Part shown: positions 27,507 through 38,859 of the stretch, piece by piece
Layout of the letters: each line of letters opens with the position of its first letter
How positions within the stretch are numbered: position 1 is the first letter of the stretch
NCBI RefSeq assembly: GCF_024701375.2
Contig: NZ_CP113910.1
Coordinates: forward strand, 5,766,001 to 5,830,000
Direction of reading: 5' to 3'
Origin: Streptomyces sp. KMM 9044
GTDB taxonomy: Bacteria > Actinomycetota > Actinomycetes > Streptomycetales > Streptomycetaceae
DNA length: 64,000 nt
Translations under genes and position numbers: made by a program
The notes under the pieces: generated by a model
Databases searched by the model: none
The model's input: only the letters and a program-made list of their open reading frames with translations
What the model was told of the DNA's origin: nothing

Positions 27507-28537
27507 CCGAGTACGAGACACGCAAGGAAACGGGCCAGGACGCGGGTGCGGGCCGGGACACCGGCCGGGGCCGGACCAAGGACCCAGGCCCCGGGACACG
27601 GCAGGGCGACGGCGACGGAACAGGTGACGGAGCACAGGTGAGTACGGGCAAGGAAGCGGCCGGGGCCCCCGAGATGGCGATCCCCGAGCTCGTGATCATC
27701 TCCGGCATGTCCGGGGCCGGCCGCTCCACGGCCGCGAAGTGTCTGGAGGACCTGGGCTGGTTCGTCGTCGACAACCTCCCGCCCGCGCTGATCCCCACCA
27801 TGGTGGAACTCGGCGCCCGCTCCCAGGGCAACGTGGCCCGGATCGCGGTCGTCGTCGACGTCCGCGGCCGGCGCTTCTTCGACAACCTCCGCGAATCCCT
27901 CGCCGACCTCGACAACCGGGGCGTCACCCGGCGGACCGTCTTCCTGGAGTCCTCCGAGGAAGCCCTGGTGCGCCGCTTCGAGTCGGTACGCCGACCGCAC
28001 CCCCTCCAGGGCGACGGCCGCATCGTCGACGGCATCACCGCCGAGCGCGAACTGCTGCGCGAACTGCGCGGCGACGCCGACCTGGTGATCGACACCTCCA
28101 GCCTCAACGTGCACGAACTGCGCGCCAAGATGGACGCCCGGTTCGCCGGCGACGAGGAGCCCGAGCTGCGGGCAACCGTGATGTCCTTCGGCTTCAAGTA
28201 CGGCCTCCCGGTCGACGCCGACCTGGTCGTGGACATGCGGTTCCTGCCCAACCCGCACTGGGTTCCGGAACTGCGTGCCTTCACCGGCCGCAACGAGGAG
28301 GTGGCGGCGTACGTCCTCAACCAGCCCGGCGCCAAGGAGTTCCTCGACCGGTACGCCGAGCTGCTGCGGCTGATCGCCGCGGGTTACCGCCACGAGGGCA
28401 AGCGCTATGTGACCATCGCCGTCGGCTGCACCGGGGGCAAACACCGCTCGGTCGCCATGTCGGAGAAGCTCGCCGACCGACTCGCCGCGGAGGGTGTGGA
28501 GACGGTGGTCGTTCACCGGGACATGGGACGGGAATGA
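27503..28537 (+). CDS. rapZ: RapZ-family nucleotide-binding protein
   Basis: A 344-residue RapZ/YvcJ protein. After a Gly/Thr-rich extension of about 55 residues comes the P-loop GMSGAGRST (68-76), in which Arg replaces the usual Walker lysine. [13 protein letters not shown] and [10 protein letters not shown] follow; the C-terminal domain has [11 protein letters not shown] and the [16 protein letters not shown] anion-binding core. In E. coli RapZ adapts RNase E to the small RNA GlmZ; actinobacterial copies sit with yvcK and whiA and have other, unclear roles. ATG 27503 overlaps the uvrC stop (ATGA). A GTG at 27638 would trim the extension and is an alternative start. Confidence 0.93.
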   Translation: MTEYETRKETGQDAGAGRDTGRGRTKDPGPGTRQGDGDGTGDGAQVSTGKEAAGAPEMAIPELVIISGMSGAGRSTAAKCLEDLGWFVVDNLPPALIPTMVELGARSQGNVARIAVVVDVRGRRFFDNLRESLADLDNRGVTRRTVFLESSEEALVRRFESVRRPHPLQGDGRIVDGITAERELLRELRGDADLVIDTSSLNVHELRAKMDARFAGDEEPELRATVMSFGFKYGLPVDADLVVDMRFLPNPHWVPELRAFTGRNEEVAAYVLNQPGAKEFLDRYAELLRLIAAGYRHEGKRYVTIAVGCTGGKHRSVAMSEKLADRLAAEGVETVVVHRDMGRE

Positions 28538-29604
28538 CCGCACGTACTCCGCGGCTGAACCGGCTGCGCCGGGTGATGCCCGAAGGGCGCGCTGCCGGAC
28601 GGCAGGCCGGGGCCCGCGGCGCCAAGCCGCGGCGCCGCGGCGCCCAGCCCAAGGTGGTCGCCCTCGGCGGCGGCATGGGACTGTCCGCCTCGCTCGCCGC
28701 GCTGCGCCGGATCACCGGCGATCTCACCGCCGTCGTCACCGTGGCCGACGACGGCGGCTCCAGCGGGCGGCTGCGCGACGAACTGGGTGTGCTGCCGCCC
28801 GGCGACCTGCGCAAGGCGCTGGCCGCGCTGTGCGGCGACGACGACTGGGGCCAGACCTGGGCCCGGGTCATCCAGCACCGCTTCCAGTCCAAGGGCGAGC
28901 TGCACGAGCACGCGGTCGGCAATCTGCTGATCGTCGCCCTGTGGGAGCAGCTCGGCGACCACGTCCAGGCCCTGGACCTGGTGGGCCGGCTGCTCGGCGC
29001 GCACGGGCGGGTGCTGCCGATGTCGGCCGTACCACTGGAGCTCCAGGCGCTGGTGAAGGGCCATGCCCCCGAGCGCCCCGAGGCCGTGGACACCGTCCGC
29101 GGCCAGGTGGCCGTCGCCCTCACCCCCGGCGAGGTGCAGTCCGTGCACCTCGCGCCGAACGATCCGCCCGCCGTCCCCGAGGCGGTAGAGGCGGTCCTCG
29201 ACGCCGACTGGGTGGTGCTCGGCCCCGGCTCCTGGTTCTCGTCGGTCATCCCGCACCTCCTGGTGCCGGAACTGCTGGACGCGCTCATCCGCACCAAGGC
29301 GCGCCGGGTGCTCTCCCTGAACCTCGCTCCGCAGCCCGGAGAAACCGAGGGCTTCTCCCCGCAGCGTCATGTGGAGGTTTTGGGACGACACGCCCCTAAA
29401 CTCGCCCTGGACGTGGTGCTGGCCGACGAGGCCGCCGTGCCCGACCGCGACTTGCTGACCGATGCCGCCAAGCGGCTCGGCGCCGCGGTCGAGCTGGCGC
29501 CGGTGGCCCGGCCCGACGGAAGCCCCCGGCACGACCCGGAGCTGTTGGCCGCCGCGTACGACCGTATTTTTCGGATGCATGGAAGGATCGGCCCATGGCG
29601 ATGA
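28534..29604 (+). CDS. yvcK: YvcK/CofD-like gluconeogenesis factor
   Basis: A 356-residue member of the YvcK family, UDP-sugar-binding proteins needed for growth on gluconeogenic carbon and for cell shape. After a basic N-terminal tail (residues 1-37) come [35 protein letters not shown] and [13 protein letters not shown], then GNLLIVAL and [19 protein letters not shown], all family marks. Starts at an ATG overlapping the rapZ stop by four bases and itself overlaps whiA by ten, so the run is translationally coupled. Confidence 0.95.
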   Translation: MTARTPRLNRLRRVMPEGRAAGRQAGARGAKPRRRGAQPKVVALGGGMGLSASLAALRRITGDLTAVVTVADDGGSSGRLRDELGVLPPGDLRKALAALCGDDDWGQTWARVIQHRFQSKGELHEHAVGNLLIVALWEQLGDHVQALDLVGRLLGAHGRVLPMSAVPLELQALVKGHAPERPEAVDTVRGQVAVALTPGEVQSVHLAPNDPPAVPEAVEAVLDADWVVLGPGSWFSSVIPHLLVPELLDALIRTKARRVLSLNLAPQPGETEGFSPQRHVEVLGRHAPKLALDVVLADEAAVPDRDLLTDAAKRLGAAVELAPVARPDGSPRHDPELLAAAYDRIFRMHGRIGPWR

Positions 29605-30584
29605 CGGCAGCGGTGAAGGACGAGGTTTCCCGGCTCCCCGTCACCCGGACCTGCTGCAGAAAGGCGGAGGTCTCCGCCGTTCTGCGGTTCGCCGGCGGCC
29701 TCCACCTGGTGAGCGGGCGCATCGTGATCGAGGCGGAGCTGGACACGGCGATGGCCGCCCGCCGCCTCAAGCGGGACATCCTGGAGATCTTCGGTCACGG
29801 CTCCGAACTGATCGTGATGGCACCGGGCGGGCTGCGCCGCGGCTCGCGCTACGTCGTCCGGGTGGTCGCGGGCGGCGATCAGCTGGCCCGCCAGACCGGC
29901 CTGGTGGACGGCCGGGGCCGTCCGATCCGCGGGCTGCCCCCGCAGGTGGTCTCGGGGGCCACCTGCGACGCCGAGGCGGCCTGGCGCGGGGCCTTCCTGT
30001 CGCACGGCTCCCTCACCGAGCCGGGCCGCTCCTCCTCACTGGAGGTGACCTGCCCCGGTCCGGAGGCCGCGCTGGCCCTGGTCGGTGCCGCCCGACGCCT
30101 GTCCATCGCCGCCAAGGCCCGCGAGGTGCGCGGCGTGGACCGGGTCGTCGTCCGTGACGGCGACGCCATCGGTGCGCTGCTCACCCGGCTGGGCGCGCAC
30201 GACTCGGTGCTGGCCTGGGAGGAGCGCCGGATGCGCCGCGAGGTGCGCGCCACGGCGAACCGGCTGGCCAACTTCGACGACGCCAACCTGCGCCGCTCGG
30301 CCCGCGCGGCCGTCGCCGCCGGCGCCCGGGTGCAGCGCGCCCTGGAGATCCTCGCCGACGACGTCCCCGAGCACCTCGCCGCGGCCGGGCGGCTGCGCAT
30401 GGAGCACAAGCAGGCCTCGCTGGAGGAACTGGGCGCGCTCGCCGACCCGCCGCTGACCAAGGACGCCGTGGCCGGCCGGATCCGCCGGCTGCTCGCGATG
30501 GCCGACAAGCGCGCCACCGACCTCGGCATCCCCGGCACGGAGGCCAACATCGGCGAGGAACTCGCGGACAACCTCGTCGGCTAG
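29595..30584 (+). CDS. whiA: sporulation regulator WhiA
   Basis: A 329-residue WhiA, the DNA-binding protein that with WhiB switches Streptomyces aerial hyphae into sporulation division. The N-terminal LAGLIDADG-like region is in two halves ([21 protein letters not shown] and [15 protein letters not shown]); the C-terminal helix-turn-helix is [29 protein letters not shown]. Length is that of the family. Its start lies ten bases inside yvcK, so expression is tied to uvrC-rapZ-yvcK, although Streptomyces whiA also has its own internal promoter in known species. Confidence 0.97.
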   Translation: MAMTAAVKDEVSRLPVTRTCCRKAEVSAVLRFAGGLHLVSGRIVIEAELDTAMAARRLKRDILEIFGHGSELIVMAPGGLRRGSRYVVRVVAGGDQLARQTGLVDGRGRPIRGLPPQVVSGATCDAEAAWRGAFLSHGSLTEPGRSSSLEVTCPGPEAALALVGAARRLSIAAKAREVRGVDRVVVRDGDAIGALLTRLGAHDSVLAWEERRMRREVRATANRLANFDDANLRRSARAAVAAGARVQRALEILADDVPEHLAAAGRLRMEHKQASLEELGALADPPLTKDAVAGRIRRLLAMADKRATDLGIPGTEANIGEELADNLVG

Positions 30585-32035
<1,451 letters not shown>

Positions 32036-32063
32036 TCGTGGGGCAGACCGCCTGACATGAGTG

Positions 32064-32103
32064 CAGGGCTCGGCCGGCGCGCCAACGCGCTGTCCGAGCC
32101 CTG
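32064..32103 (+). terminator. intergenic hairpin between gap and pgk
   Basis: Perfect 10-bp stem CAGGGCTCGG (32064-32073) with CCGAGCCCTG (32094-32103), 20-base loop that can itself fold (GGCGCG/CGCGC). Could weaken read-through from gap to pgk or stabilise the gap mRNA end. Confidence 0.55.
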
Positions 32104-32183
32104 ACGCGCGTATCGGAGCGGTCGACCGCTTCCGATCACGAGCGATCACGAGCGAACACAAGCTCTTCTCCAGGAGTCCCTTC

Positions 32184-33395
32184 ATGAAGACGATCGACGA
32201 ACTCCTCTCCGAAGGGGTCGCGGGCAAGCGGGTCTTCGTCCGCGCCGACCTCAACGTGCCGCTGGACGGCACCACCATCACCGACGACGGCCGCATCCGC
32301 GCGGTGCTGCCCACCGTCAAGGCGCTCGCCGAGGCGGGCGGCCGTGTCGTCGTCGCCTCGCACCTGGGCCGCCCCAAGGGCGCCCCGGACCCCGCCTTCT
32401 CGCTCGCCCCGGCCGCCGCCCGCCTGGGTGAACTTCTCAGCGCCGAGGTGGCGTTCGCGACGGACACCGTCGGTGAGTCCGCCACCGCCACCGTCGCCGG
32501 CCTCGCCGACGGACAGGTCGCCGTCCTCGAGAACCTGCGCTTCAACGCCGGAGAGACCGCCAAGGACGACGCCGAGCGCGGCGCCTTCGCCGACCGCCTG
32601 GCCGGCCTGGCCGACCTCTACGTGGGCGACGGCTTCGGCGCGGTGCACCGGAAGCACGCGTCCGTGTACGACCTCCCGGACCGCCTGCCGCACGCCGCGG
32701 GCTACCTCATCGCCACCGAGGTCGGTGTCCTGAAGAAGCTCACGGACGACGTCCAGCGGCCCTACGTCGTCGCCCTCGGCGGCGCCAAGGTCTCCGACAA
32801 GCTCGCCGTCATCGACGAACTGCTCGGCAGGGCCGACCGCATCCTCATCGGCGGCGGCATGGCGTACACCTTCCTCAAGGCCAAGGGGTACGAGATCGGC
32901 ACGTCGCTGGTCCAGGAGGACCAGCTGTCCGTCGTCACCGAGTACCTGGAGCGCGCCGAGAAGAACGGCGTCGAACTGCTGCTGCCGGTCGACACCCTGG
33001 TCGCCGAGGCGTTCCCGGACCTGAAGACCAAGGCGCCGGCCCACCCCGTCGCCGTCGCCGCGGACGCCATGCCGGCCGGCCGGATGGGTCTGGACATCGG
33101 CCCCGAGACCTGCACGCTCTACGCCTCGAAGCTCGCCGACGCGGCCACCGTCTTCTGGAACGGCCCCATGGGCGTCTTCGAGCACCCCGACTACGCCGAG
33201 GGCACCAAAGCGGTTGCCCAGGCCCTCCTCGACTCCCCGGGCTACACCGTGGTCGGCGGCGGCGACTCCGCCGCGGCCGTCCGCATCCTGGGCTTCGACG
33301 AAAAGGCATTCGGCCACATCTCGACCGGCGGCGGCGCCTCCCTCGAATACCTCGAGGGCAAGACGCTCCCCGGCCTCGCCGCACTGGAGGACTGA
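32184..33395 (+). CDS. pgk: phosphoglycerate kinase
   Basis: A 403-residue enzyme making ATP and 3-phosphoglycerate from 1,3-bisphosphoglycerate. Family marks: VFVRADLNVPLDG near the start, VASHLGRPKG, LENLRFNAGE, and at the end GGGDSAAAVRILGF with the hinge and TGGGASLEYLEGK. CAGGAG before the ATG. 148 bp after gap, with the hairpin between; six bases before tpiA. Confidence 0.97.
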   Translation: MKTIDELLSEGVAGKRVFVRADLNVPLDGTTITDDGRIRAVLPTVKALAEAGGRVVVASHLGRPKGAPDPAFSLAPAAARLGELLSAEVAFATDTVGESATATVAGLADGQVAVLENLRFNAGETAKDDAERGAFADRLAGLADLYVGDGFGAVHRKHASVYDLPDRLPHAAGYLIATEVGVLKKLTDDVQRPYVVALGGAKVSDKLAVIDELLGRADRILIGGGMAYTFLKAKGYEIGTSLVQEDQLSVVTEYLERAEKNGVELLLPVDTLVAEAFPDLKTKAPAHPVAVAADAMPAGRMGLDIGPETCTLYASKLADAATVFWNGPMGVFEHPDYAEGTKAVAQALLDSPGYTVVGGGDSAAAVRILGFDEKAFGHISTGGGASLEYLEGKTLPGLAALED

Positions 33396-33401
33396 CCCTC
33401 A

Positions 33402-34190
33402 ATGACCGCTGCTGAAAAAGGCCGCACCCCGCTGATGGCGGGCAACTGGAAGATGAACCTCAACCACCTCGAGGCCATCGCCCACGTCCAGAAGCTCGCC
33501 TTCGCACTCGCCGACAAGGACTACGAGGACGTCGAGGCCGCCGTCCTGCCGCCCTTCACCGACCTGCGCTCCGTGCAGACCCTGGTCGACGGCGACAAGC
33601 TGAAGATCAGGTACGGCGCCCAGGACATCTCGGCGCATGACGGCGGGGCCTACACCGGCGAGATCTCCGGCCCGATGCTGGCCAAGTTGAAGTGCACGTA
33701 CGTGACGGTCGGGCACTCCGAGCGCCGGCAGTACCACGGCGAGACCGACGAACTCGTGAACGCCAAGGTGAAGGCCGCGTACAAGCACGGCATCACGCCG
33801 ATCCTGTGCGTCGGCGAGGAACTGTCCGTCCGCGAGGCCGGCAGCCACGTCGCCCACACCCTCGCCCAGGTCGAGGGCGGTCTGAAGGACCTGACCGCCG
33901 AGCAGGCCGAGTCCGTCGTGATCGCCTACGAGCCCGTGTGGGCCATCGGTACCGGCAAGGTCTGCGGCGCCGGGGACGCCCAGGAGGTCTGCGGTGCCAT
34001 CCGCGGCAAGCTCGCCGAGCTGTACGCGCAGGACGTCGCCGACCGGGTCCGCATCCAGTACGGCGGCTCGGTCAAGTCGGGCAACGTCGCCGAGATCATG
34101 GCCCAGACCGACATCGACGGCGCCCTGGTCGGTGGTGCCTCACTGGACGCGGACGAGTTCGTCAAGATCATCCGCTTTCGCGACCGGTGA
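33402..34190 (+). CDS. tpiA: triosephosphate isomerase
   Basis: A 262-residue TIM-barrel enzyme that interconverts dihydroxyacetone phosphate and glyceraldehyde 3-phosphate. Substrate-binding Lys in [11 protein letters not shown], catalytic His in [13 protein letters not shown], catalytic Glu in [15 protein letters not shown], phosphate loop [11 protein letters not shown] and LVGGASLD. Starts six bases after the pgk stop, so cotranscribed. Confidence 0.97.
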   Translation: MTAAEKGRTPLMAGNWKMNLNHLEAIAHVQKLAFALADKDYEDVEAAVLPPFTDLRSVQTLVDGDKLKIRYGAQDISAHDGGAYTGEISGPMLAKLKCTYVTVGHSERRQYHGETDELVNAKVKAAYKHGITPILCVGEELSVREAGSHVAHTLAQVEGGLKDLTAEQAESVVIAYEPVWAIGTGKVCGAGDAQEVCGAIRGKLAELYAQDVADRVRIQYGGSVKSGNVAEIMAQTDIDGALVGGASLDADEFVKIIRFRDR

Positions 34191-34221
34191 GTAGGCTCTA
34201 GCCGAGATCCGTCGTACCCTT

Positions 34222-34250
34222 GCGGGGTCCAGTCCTGTGCTGGACCCCGC
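34222..34250 (+). terminator. terminator after tpiA
   Basis: Perfect 11-bp stem GCGGGGTCCAG (34222-34232) with CTGGACCCCGC (34240-34250), loop of seven, between tpiA and secG. It would separate glycolytic from secG transcription at least in part. Confidence 0.75.
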
Positions 34251-34285
34251 GTCGTCCATCCGAATCCGAGGAAGTTGGTCCAGCC

Positions 34286-34519
34286 GTGGTTTTGGGGTTC
34301 TCGATCGCCCTGATCGTCTTCAGCCTGCTGCTGATGCTGCTGGTGCTGATGCACAAGGGAAAGGGCGGCGGCCTCTCCGACATGTTCGGTGGAGGCATGC
34401 AGTCCTCCGTCGGCGGCTCCTCGGTCGCCGAGCGCAACCTCGACCGGATCACCGTCGTGGTCGGTCTGCTCTGGGCCGTGTGCATCGTCGCGCTCGGCAT
34501 CATGATGAAGACGAGCTGA
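34286..34519 (+). CDS. secG: preprotein translocase subunit SecG
   Basis: A 77-residue two-helix membrane protein of the SecYEG channel. Helix 1 VLGFSIALIVFSLLLMLLVLMHKGKGGGLSDMFGGG, with the conserved GKGGGLSDMFGGG loop, and helix 2 DRITVVVGLLWAVCIVALGIMM. GTG 34286 follows GAGGAAG; the longer in-frame reading from 34220 crosses the terminator and is rejected. secG next to tpiA is a common bacterial pairing. Confidence 0.95.
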   Translation: MVLGFSIALIVFSLLLMLLVLMHKGKGGGLSDMFGGGMQSSVGGSSVAERNLDRITVVVGLLWAVCIVALGIMMKTS

Positions 34520-34644
34520 CCCGGGCGAAAGACCCTGGCGGACAATACGCCCGCATCGGGTACGCATTCCCCGCGTAAGGTCCCATGTCCGGTACGCGCG
34601 GCACAGCGCGGCCTATCATGGGGCTTGCGTCTGGACAGGGGAGC

Positions 34645-34687
34645 GGTAACTCCAATCACTGGACGCGCGTTGGGCCTTACGTAGACT
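34645..34687 (+). promoter_or_regulatory. candidate promoters of the RbpA-family gene
   Basis: Two readings. GGTAA (34645-34649), 19 bases, GTT (34669-34671) loosely resembles the thiol-stress sigma-R pattern GGAAT-N18/19-GTT, which drives rbpA in S. coelicolor. TGGACG (34660-34665) with TAGACT (34682-34687) at 16 bp resembles a housekeeping promoter. Neither is strong. Confidence 0.35.
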
Positions 34688-34753
34688 GAGGCGCTCGCAG
34701 CGAAGCGGAACGCCGACTCGCTTCGCCGCACCATCACGCAGGGAGTTACAACC

Positions 34754-35089
34754 GTGGCAAGTGGCAACGCGATCCGGGGAAGCCGGGTCGGGGCGGGGCC
34801 GATGGGCGAGGCCGAGCGCGGTGAGTCAGCGCCGCGGCTGCGCATCTCCTTCTGGTGCTCCAACGGGCACGAGACCCAGCCGAGCTTCGCGAGCGACGCG
34901 CAGGTCCCCGACACGTGGGACTGCCCCCGCTGCGGCTTTCCGGCGGGCCAGGACCGGGAGAACCCCCCGGACCCGCCGCGCACCGAGCCCTACAAGACGC
35001 ACCTCGCCTATGTGCGGGAGCGGCGCAGCGACGCGGACGGCGAGGCGATTCTCGCCGAGGCGCTCGCCAAACTGCGGGGCGAGATCTAG
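34754..35089 (+). CDS. rbpA: RbpA-family RNA polymerase-binding protein (divergent)
   Basis: A 111-residue protein. N-terminal tail NAIRGSRVGAGPMGEAERGESAPRL, then a core with CSNGHETQPSF...DTWDCPRCG (three Cys and one His in zinc-ribbon-like places), and a C-terminal helix region RTEPYKTHLAYVRERRSDADGEAILAEALAKLR in the position of RbpA's sigma-binding domain. RbpA stabilises open complexes with the principal sigma factor. The usual RTHWDML of RbpA reads KTHLAYV here, so this may be the paralogue often called RbpB rather than RbpA itself. GTG 34754 with GGGAG upstream. Confidence 0.8.
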   Translation: MASGNAIRGSRVGAGPMGEAERGESAPRLRISFWCSNGHETQPSFASDAQVPDTWDCPRCGFPAGQDRENPPDPPRTEPYKTHLAYVRERRSDADGEAILAEALAKLRGEI

Positions 35090-35373
35090 CGGTTCGGTTC
35101 GACACCAGTGCTGCGGTGTACCTGTGCCGTGCTCATGCCCGGCTGTTCACCGTCGGCTCCTTGCCGCGCCCCTGCTCCTTTTTCCCGCCCGTGGCCCCGC
35201 CCGACGTCCTGCCCCTCGCCGTACCGACACCCCGGGGCCGGACAGCCGTATCTGTTGTTGCGTCCCACGACGGCGTCACGACAGGTGACGTCCACCTCTG
35301 ATCAATTAGGTTGGAAACCGGCAGCGGGGCGGATACGCAGCACAGGCAGCAAGGAAGAAGGCTGAAGTCCGAG

Positions 35374-37026
35374 ATGAACGCAGACGGCCGTACCAGGCTC
35401 GACCAGACTCCCGAGTGGACCGCACTGACCAAGCACCGCGAGGAGCTCGGGGACCTGCGGTTGCGCGAGGTGTTCGCCGCCCACCCGGACCGGGGCACCG
35501 CGTACACCCTCCGGGTCGGTGACCTGTACATCGACTACTCCAAGCACCTCGTCACCGACGACACCCTGCGGTTGCTGCGCGAACTGGCCGCAGCCACCGA
35601 TGTGTTCGGGTTGCGCGACGCCATGTTCCGCGGCGAGCGGATCAATACCACCGAGGACCGGGCCGTCCTGCACACCGCCCTCAGGGCGCCGCGCGACGCG
35701 GTGGTCGAGGTCGACGGTGAGAACGTCGTCCCCGGCGTGCACGCCGTTCTCGACAAGATGGCCGGCTTCGCCGGCCGGGTGCGTTCCGGCGAGTGGACCG
35801 GCCACACCGGCAAGCGCATCCGCACCGTGGTCAACATCGGCATCGGGGGCTCCGACCTGGGCCCCGCGATGGCGTACGAGGCGCTGCGCGCCTTCACCGA
35901 CCGCGACCTCACGGTCCGCTTCGTGTCCAACGTGGACGGCTCCGACCTGCACGAGGCCACCCGCGACCTGGACCCGGCCGAGACGCTGTTCGTCATCGCG
36001 TCCAAGACCTTCACCACCATCGAGACGGTCACCAACGCCACCTCCGCGCGGACCTGGCTGCTCAACGCGCTCGGTGACGAGAGCGCCGTCGCCAGGCACT
36101 TCGTCGCCCTGTCGACGAACGCGGAGAAGGTCGCCGACTTCGGCATCGACACGGCGAACATGTTCGAGTTCTGGGACTGGGTCGGCGGACGCTACTCGTA
36201 CGACTCGGCGATCGGCCTGTCGCTGATGATCGCCATCGGACCGGACCGCTTCCGGGAGATGCTCGACGGGTTCCACCTCGTCGACGACCACTTCCGCACC
36301 GCCCCCGCCGAGTCCAACGTGCCGCTGCTGCTGGGGCTGCTGGGCGTCTGGTACGGCAACTTCCTGGGCGCCCAGTCGCACGCGGTGCTGCCGTACTCGC
36401 ACTACCTGTCGAAGTTCACCGCCTACCTCCAGCAACTCGACATGGAGTCCAACGGCAAGTACGTCGGCCGGGACGGGCGCGAGGTCCGGTGGCAGACCGG
36501 CCCCGTCGTCTGGGGCACGCCGGGCACCAACGGGCAGCACGCCTACTACCAGCTGATCCACCAGGGAACGAAACTGATCCCGGCGGACTTCATCGGCTTC
36601 GCCGAGCCGGTCGCCGAGCTGAGCGACGAACTGAAGGCGCAGCACGACCTGTTGATGGCCAACTTCTTCGCCCAGACACAGGCCCTGGCCTTCGGCAAGA
36701 CGCCGGACGAGGTGCGCGGCGAGGGCGTGCCCGAGGAACTGGTACCGCACAAGACGTTCAAGGGCGACCACCCCACGACCACGATCCTCGCGCGCGAGCT
36801 GACGCCGTCCGTCCTCGGCCAGCTCGTCGCCCTCTACGAGCACAAGGTGTTCGTGCAGGGCGCGGTCTGGAACATCGACTCCTTCGACCAGTGGGGCGTG
36901 GAGCTCGGCAAGGTGCTGGCCAAGCGCGTCGAGCCCGCGCTCGCCGAGGGCGCTGACGTGCCCGGCCTGGACGCCTCCAGCCGGGCCCTGGTCGCCACCT
37001 ACCGGGAACTGCGCGGCCGGAGCTGA
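35374..37026 (+). CDS. pgi: glucose-6-phosphate isomerase
   Basis: A 550-residue phosphoglucose isomerase of the long bacterial type. [33 protein letters not shown] (phosphate binding), [41 protein letters not shown] (Glu/His catalytic loop) and the late [24 protein letters not shown] are all intact. ATG 35374 ([15 protein letters not shown]) is chosen as the family start; AAGGAAGAAGG lies upstream. It connects the glycolytic block to the pentose phosphate block that runs toward it from the right. Confidence 0.97.
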   Translation: MNADGRTRLDQTPEWTALTKHREELGDLRLREVFAAHPDRGTAYTLRVGDLYIDYSKHLVTDDTLRLLRELAAATDVFGLRDAMFRGERINTTEDRAVLHTALRAPRDAVVEVDGENVVPGVHAVLDKMAGFAGRVRSGEWTGHTGKRIRTVVNIGIGGSDLGPAMAYEALRAFTDRDLTVRFVSNVDGSDLHEATRDLDPAETLFVIASKTFTTIETVTNATSARTWLLNALGDESAVARHFVALSTNAEKVADFGIDTANMFEFWDWVGGRYSYDSAIGLSLMIAIGPDRFREMLDGFHLVDDHFRTAPAESNVPLLLGLLGVWYGNFLGAQSHAVLPYSHYLSKFTAYLQQLDMESNGKYVGRDGREVRWQTGPVVWGTPGTNGQHAYYQLIHQGTKLIPADFIGFAEPVAELSDELKAQHDLLMANFFAQTQALAFGKTPDEVRGEGVPEELVPHKTFKGDHPTTTILARELTPSVLGQLVALYEHKVFVQGAVWNIDSFDQWGVELGKVLAKRVEPALAEGADVPGLDASSRALVATYRELRGRS

Positions 37027-37034
37027 GAGCGGAG

Positions 37035-37069
37035 CGGGAAGCGGACGGCGCACTGTCGTCCGCTTCCCG
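37035..37069 (+). terminator. terminator after pgi
   Basis: Perfect 13-bp stem CGGGAAGCGGACG (37035-37047) with CGTCCGCTTCCCG (37057-37069), loop of nine, eight bases after the pgi stop. Confidence 0.8.
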
Positions 37070-37128
37070 TAGAATCCCCCGTCGATCATGACGACCACCA
37101 TCACGGCAGACGTTCGGGGGCGCTCAAG

Positions 37129-38082
37129 TTGGTTCGTGCGCGCGGGAGTTGGACAGGCGGAACGCTCAAGGTCGCGACAATCCTGAAACCCCATCAGCTG
37201 GCGCGGGCGCTGTTCCACCCCGCGTGGGTACCCGACTCGCCCGATCCGTCCGTCGAACGGCTCAAGCGCATACGGACCATCGCCGGACTGGCCGCCACTC
37301 TCGGCGTGTACACCTTCCTCGCCGGCGGGTTCGACTTCACCGAGCTGCTGACGAACACCCTGACCGCGGCCCTGGTTCTCCTCTTCCTCACCCCGCTGAC
37401 GGTCGGCGTGATGCTCCTGGTGTGGCGGCGCACCGGCACCGTACGGCAGCTGCGGGTACCGCTGTTCGACGCGCTCAAGCTGCTGCTGCTCTTCGTCTGC
37501 GCCTTCGCCGCCCCGGTGCTGCTGGGATGGGCGATGCTCGGGCTCGGGAGGGAGGACCTGGGGCTGTTTCTGGTCCTCTGCCTGGTGATGCTGTGGCTCT
37601 TCGTCTTCGTCTTCGCCGCGGCGCTGCGGGTCTCCGGGAACTTCTTCGGCACGGGCGCCGTGCACCGCTCGCTGCCGGCCCTGCTCGCCGTCGTCACCTG
37701 CTGGCTGATGTCCCTGCCGGACCTGATCACCGGTGATCTGAAAGGACTCGGTCTCGGCCTGGGCGTCGTCTTCATCCTGGCCGCCCCGGTGACCGTCACC
37801 GGGATCGCGCTGCTGGAACTGCGACGGCTCAAGCGGCGCTACGGGATCCGGCTGGCGGATCACCCGGAGACCCGGGGGCCGCTCCCCGGGCCCGTCCCGC
37901 AGACCCCGGCCCCGGCATCGCACCCGGCCTCCGCTTCCCGCCACGCCCCGGCGCACGGTCCGGGGCAGCCGCACATCCCGGTGCAGGGGAACCCCTACGT
38001 CTATCCGCAGTCCCCGTACGCCCCGGGCACGCCCGGCCGTCCGCACGGAGCCTCCGCCCCGCAGAACCCGTACGCGCGCTGA
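37129..38082 (+). CDS. integral membrane protein with proline-rich tail, unknown
   Basis: A 317-residue protein. After about 50 residues come some six hydrophobic helices (AGLAATLGVYTFLAG; TAALVLLFLTPLTVGVMLLVW; LFDALKLLLLFVCAFAAPVLLGW; LFLVLCLVMLWLFVFVFAAAL; LPALLAVVTCWLMSL; LGLGVVFILAAPVTVTGIALLEL), then a cytoplasmic tail rich in Pro, His, Gln, Tyr. The layout recalls Yip1-like membrane proteins but no motif decides it. The start is uncertain: the frame opens at TTG 37129 with only a poor ribosome site, and no nearby ATG or GTG fits better. Confidence 0.65.
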   Translation: MVRARGSWTGGTLKVATILKPHQLARALFHPAWVPDSPDPSVERLKRIRTIAGLAATLGVYTFLAGGFDFTELLTNTLTAALVLLFLTPLTVGVMLLVWRRTGTVRQLRVPLFDALKLLLLFVCAFAAPVLLGWAMLGLGREDLGLFLVLCLVMLWLFVFVFAAALRVSGNFFGTGAVHRSLPALLAVVTCWLMSLPDLITGDLKGLGLGLGVVFILAAPVTVTGIALLELRRLKRRYGIRLADHPETRGPLPGPVPQTPAPASHPASASRHAPAHGPGQPHIPVQGNPYVYPQSPYAPGTPGRPHGASAPQNPYAR

Positions 38083-38146
38083 CCCGCCGGAGGAACCCTC
38101 CGCGCACCCACACCTGCCTGCCGCAGCCCCCGGGGCCGGCAGACCG

Positions 38147-38815
38147 TCACGCGACCGCGCTCAGGGTGCCCGCGAGGCGGCGCCGGGCCGCGCGGGCGGC
38201 CGGGACGGCGGTGCCCAGCACGGCGGCGGTGCCGAGCAGCGCCAGGAGCGCGGGGGAGGGATCCCGGGCATCCCGGCGCCGATGCCGCTGGACCGCCCCT
38301 GGGCGTCGATCAGCCAGTGCGCCGGCGGCAGCCCCATGGCGACGAGCACGGCGGCCAGTGCCGTGCAAAAGGCGGCCGTGCCCGTGATTCCGGTGATCTG
38401 TCGCGGCGAGAGGCCAATCGCCTTGAGCGCGAGCAGGTCCCCTTCGCCCTCGCGCACCGTGCCGCCGATCGCGCTGAGCAGCCCGATCAGTCCGATCGAC
38501 CGGATCAGTCCGATCAGGGCGAGTACGGCGATCAGCCCGACGACGACCGCGCGCAACGCGGACAGCCCCTCGGCGGGGTTGTGGTCACCGCATGCACGTC
38601 CAGCCGGCCGTCTCCCACCCCGGCCAGCCGTTCGGCGACGGGCCGCGGGGTCGGCGCCGGGCTCCAGCCGGAGCTGGTAGAGGGCGGGCCCCAGCCCGGG
38701 GTCGTTGCCGCGGAGGGTGTCGAGCGAGGTGGAGATGCCCCGTCCGGCGTTCTCCGGCTCGATGCTGCGGCCGACGATGCGCAGCTCTCGGCCCGGTAGG
38801 GGCCTCCTCCTCGAA
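38147..38815 (-). pseudogene. FtsX-like ABC permease remnant with three frameshifts
   Basis: Minus-strand pieces, in order: ELRIVGRSIEPENAGRGIS...GPALYQLRLEPGADPAA; VAERLAGVGDGRLDVHAVT; GLSALRAVVVGLIAVLALIGLIRS...GEGDLLALKAIGLSPRQITGI; and SPALLALLGTAAVLGTAVPAARAARRR to the stop. Each joins the next only after a one-base shift (an extra C near 38675, a missing C near 38580, a further shift near 38270). The final part is the C-terminal helix region of FtsX/MacB-type permeases. No N-terminal half and no ATPase gene are present. Confidence 0.8.
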
Positions 38816-38859
38816 CTCCCCAGGCTCTTCGTGCAGGGAGGTGCCCCCGGACGGGACGG

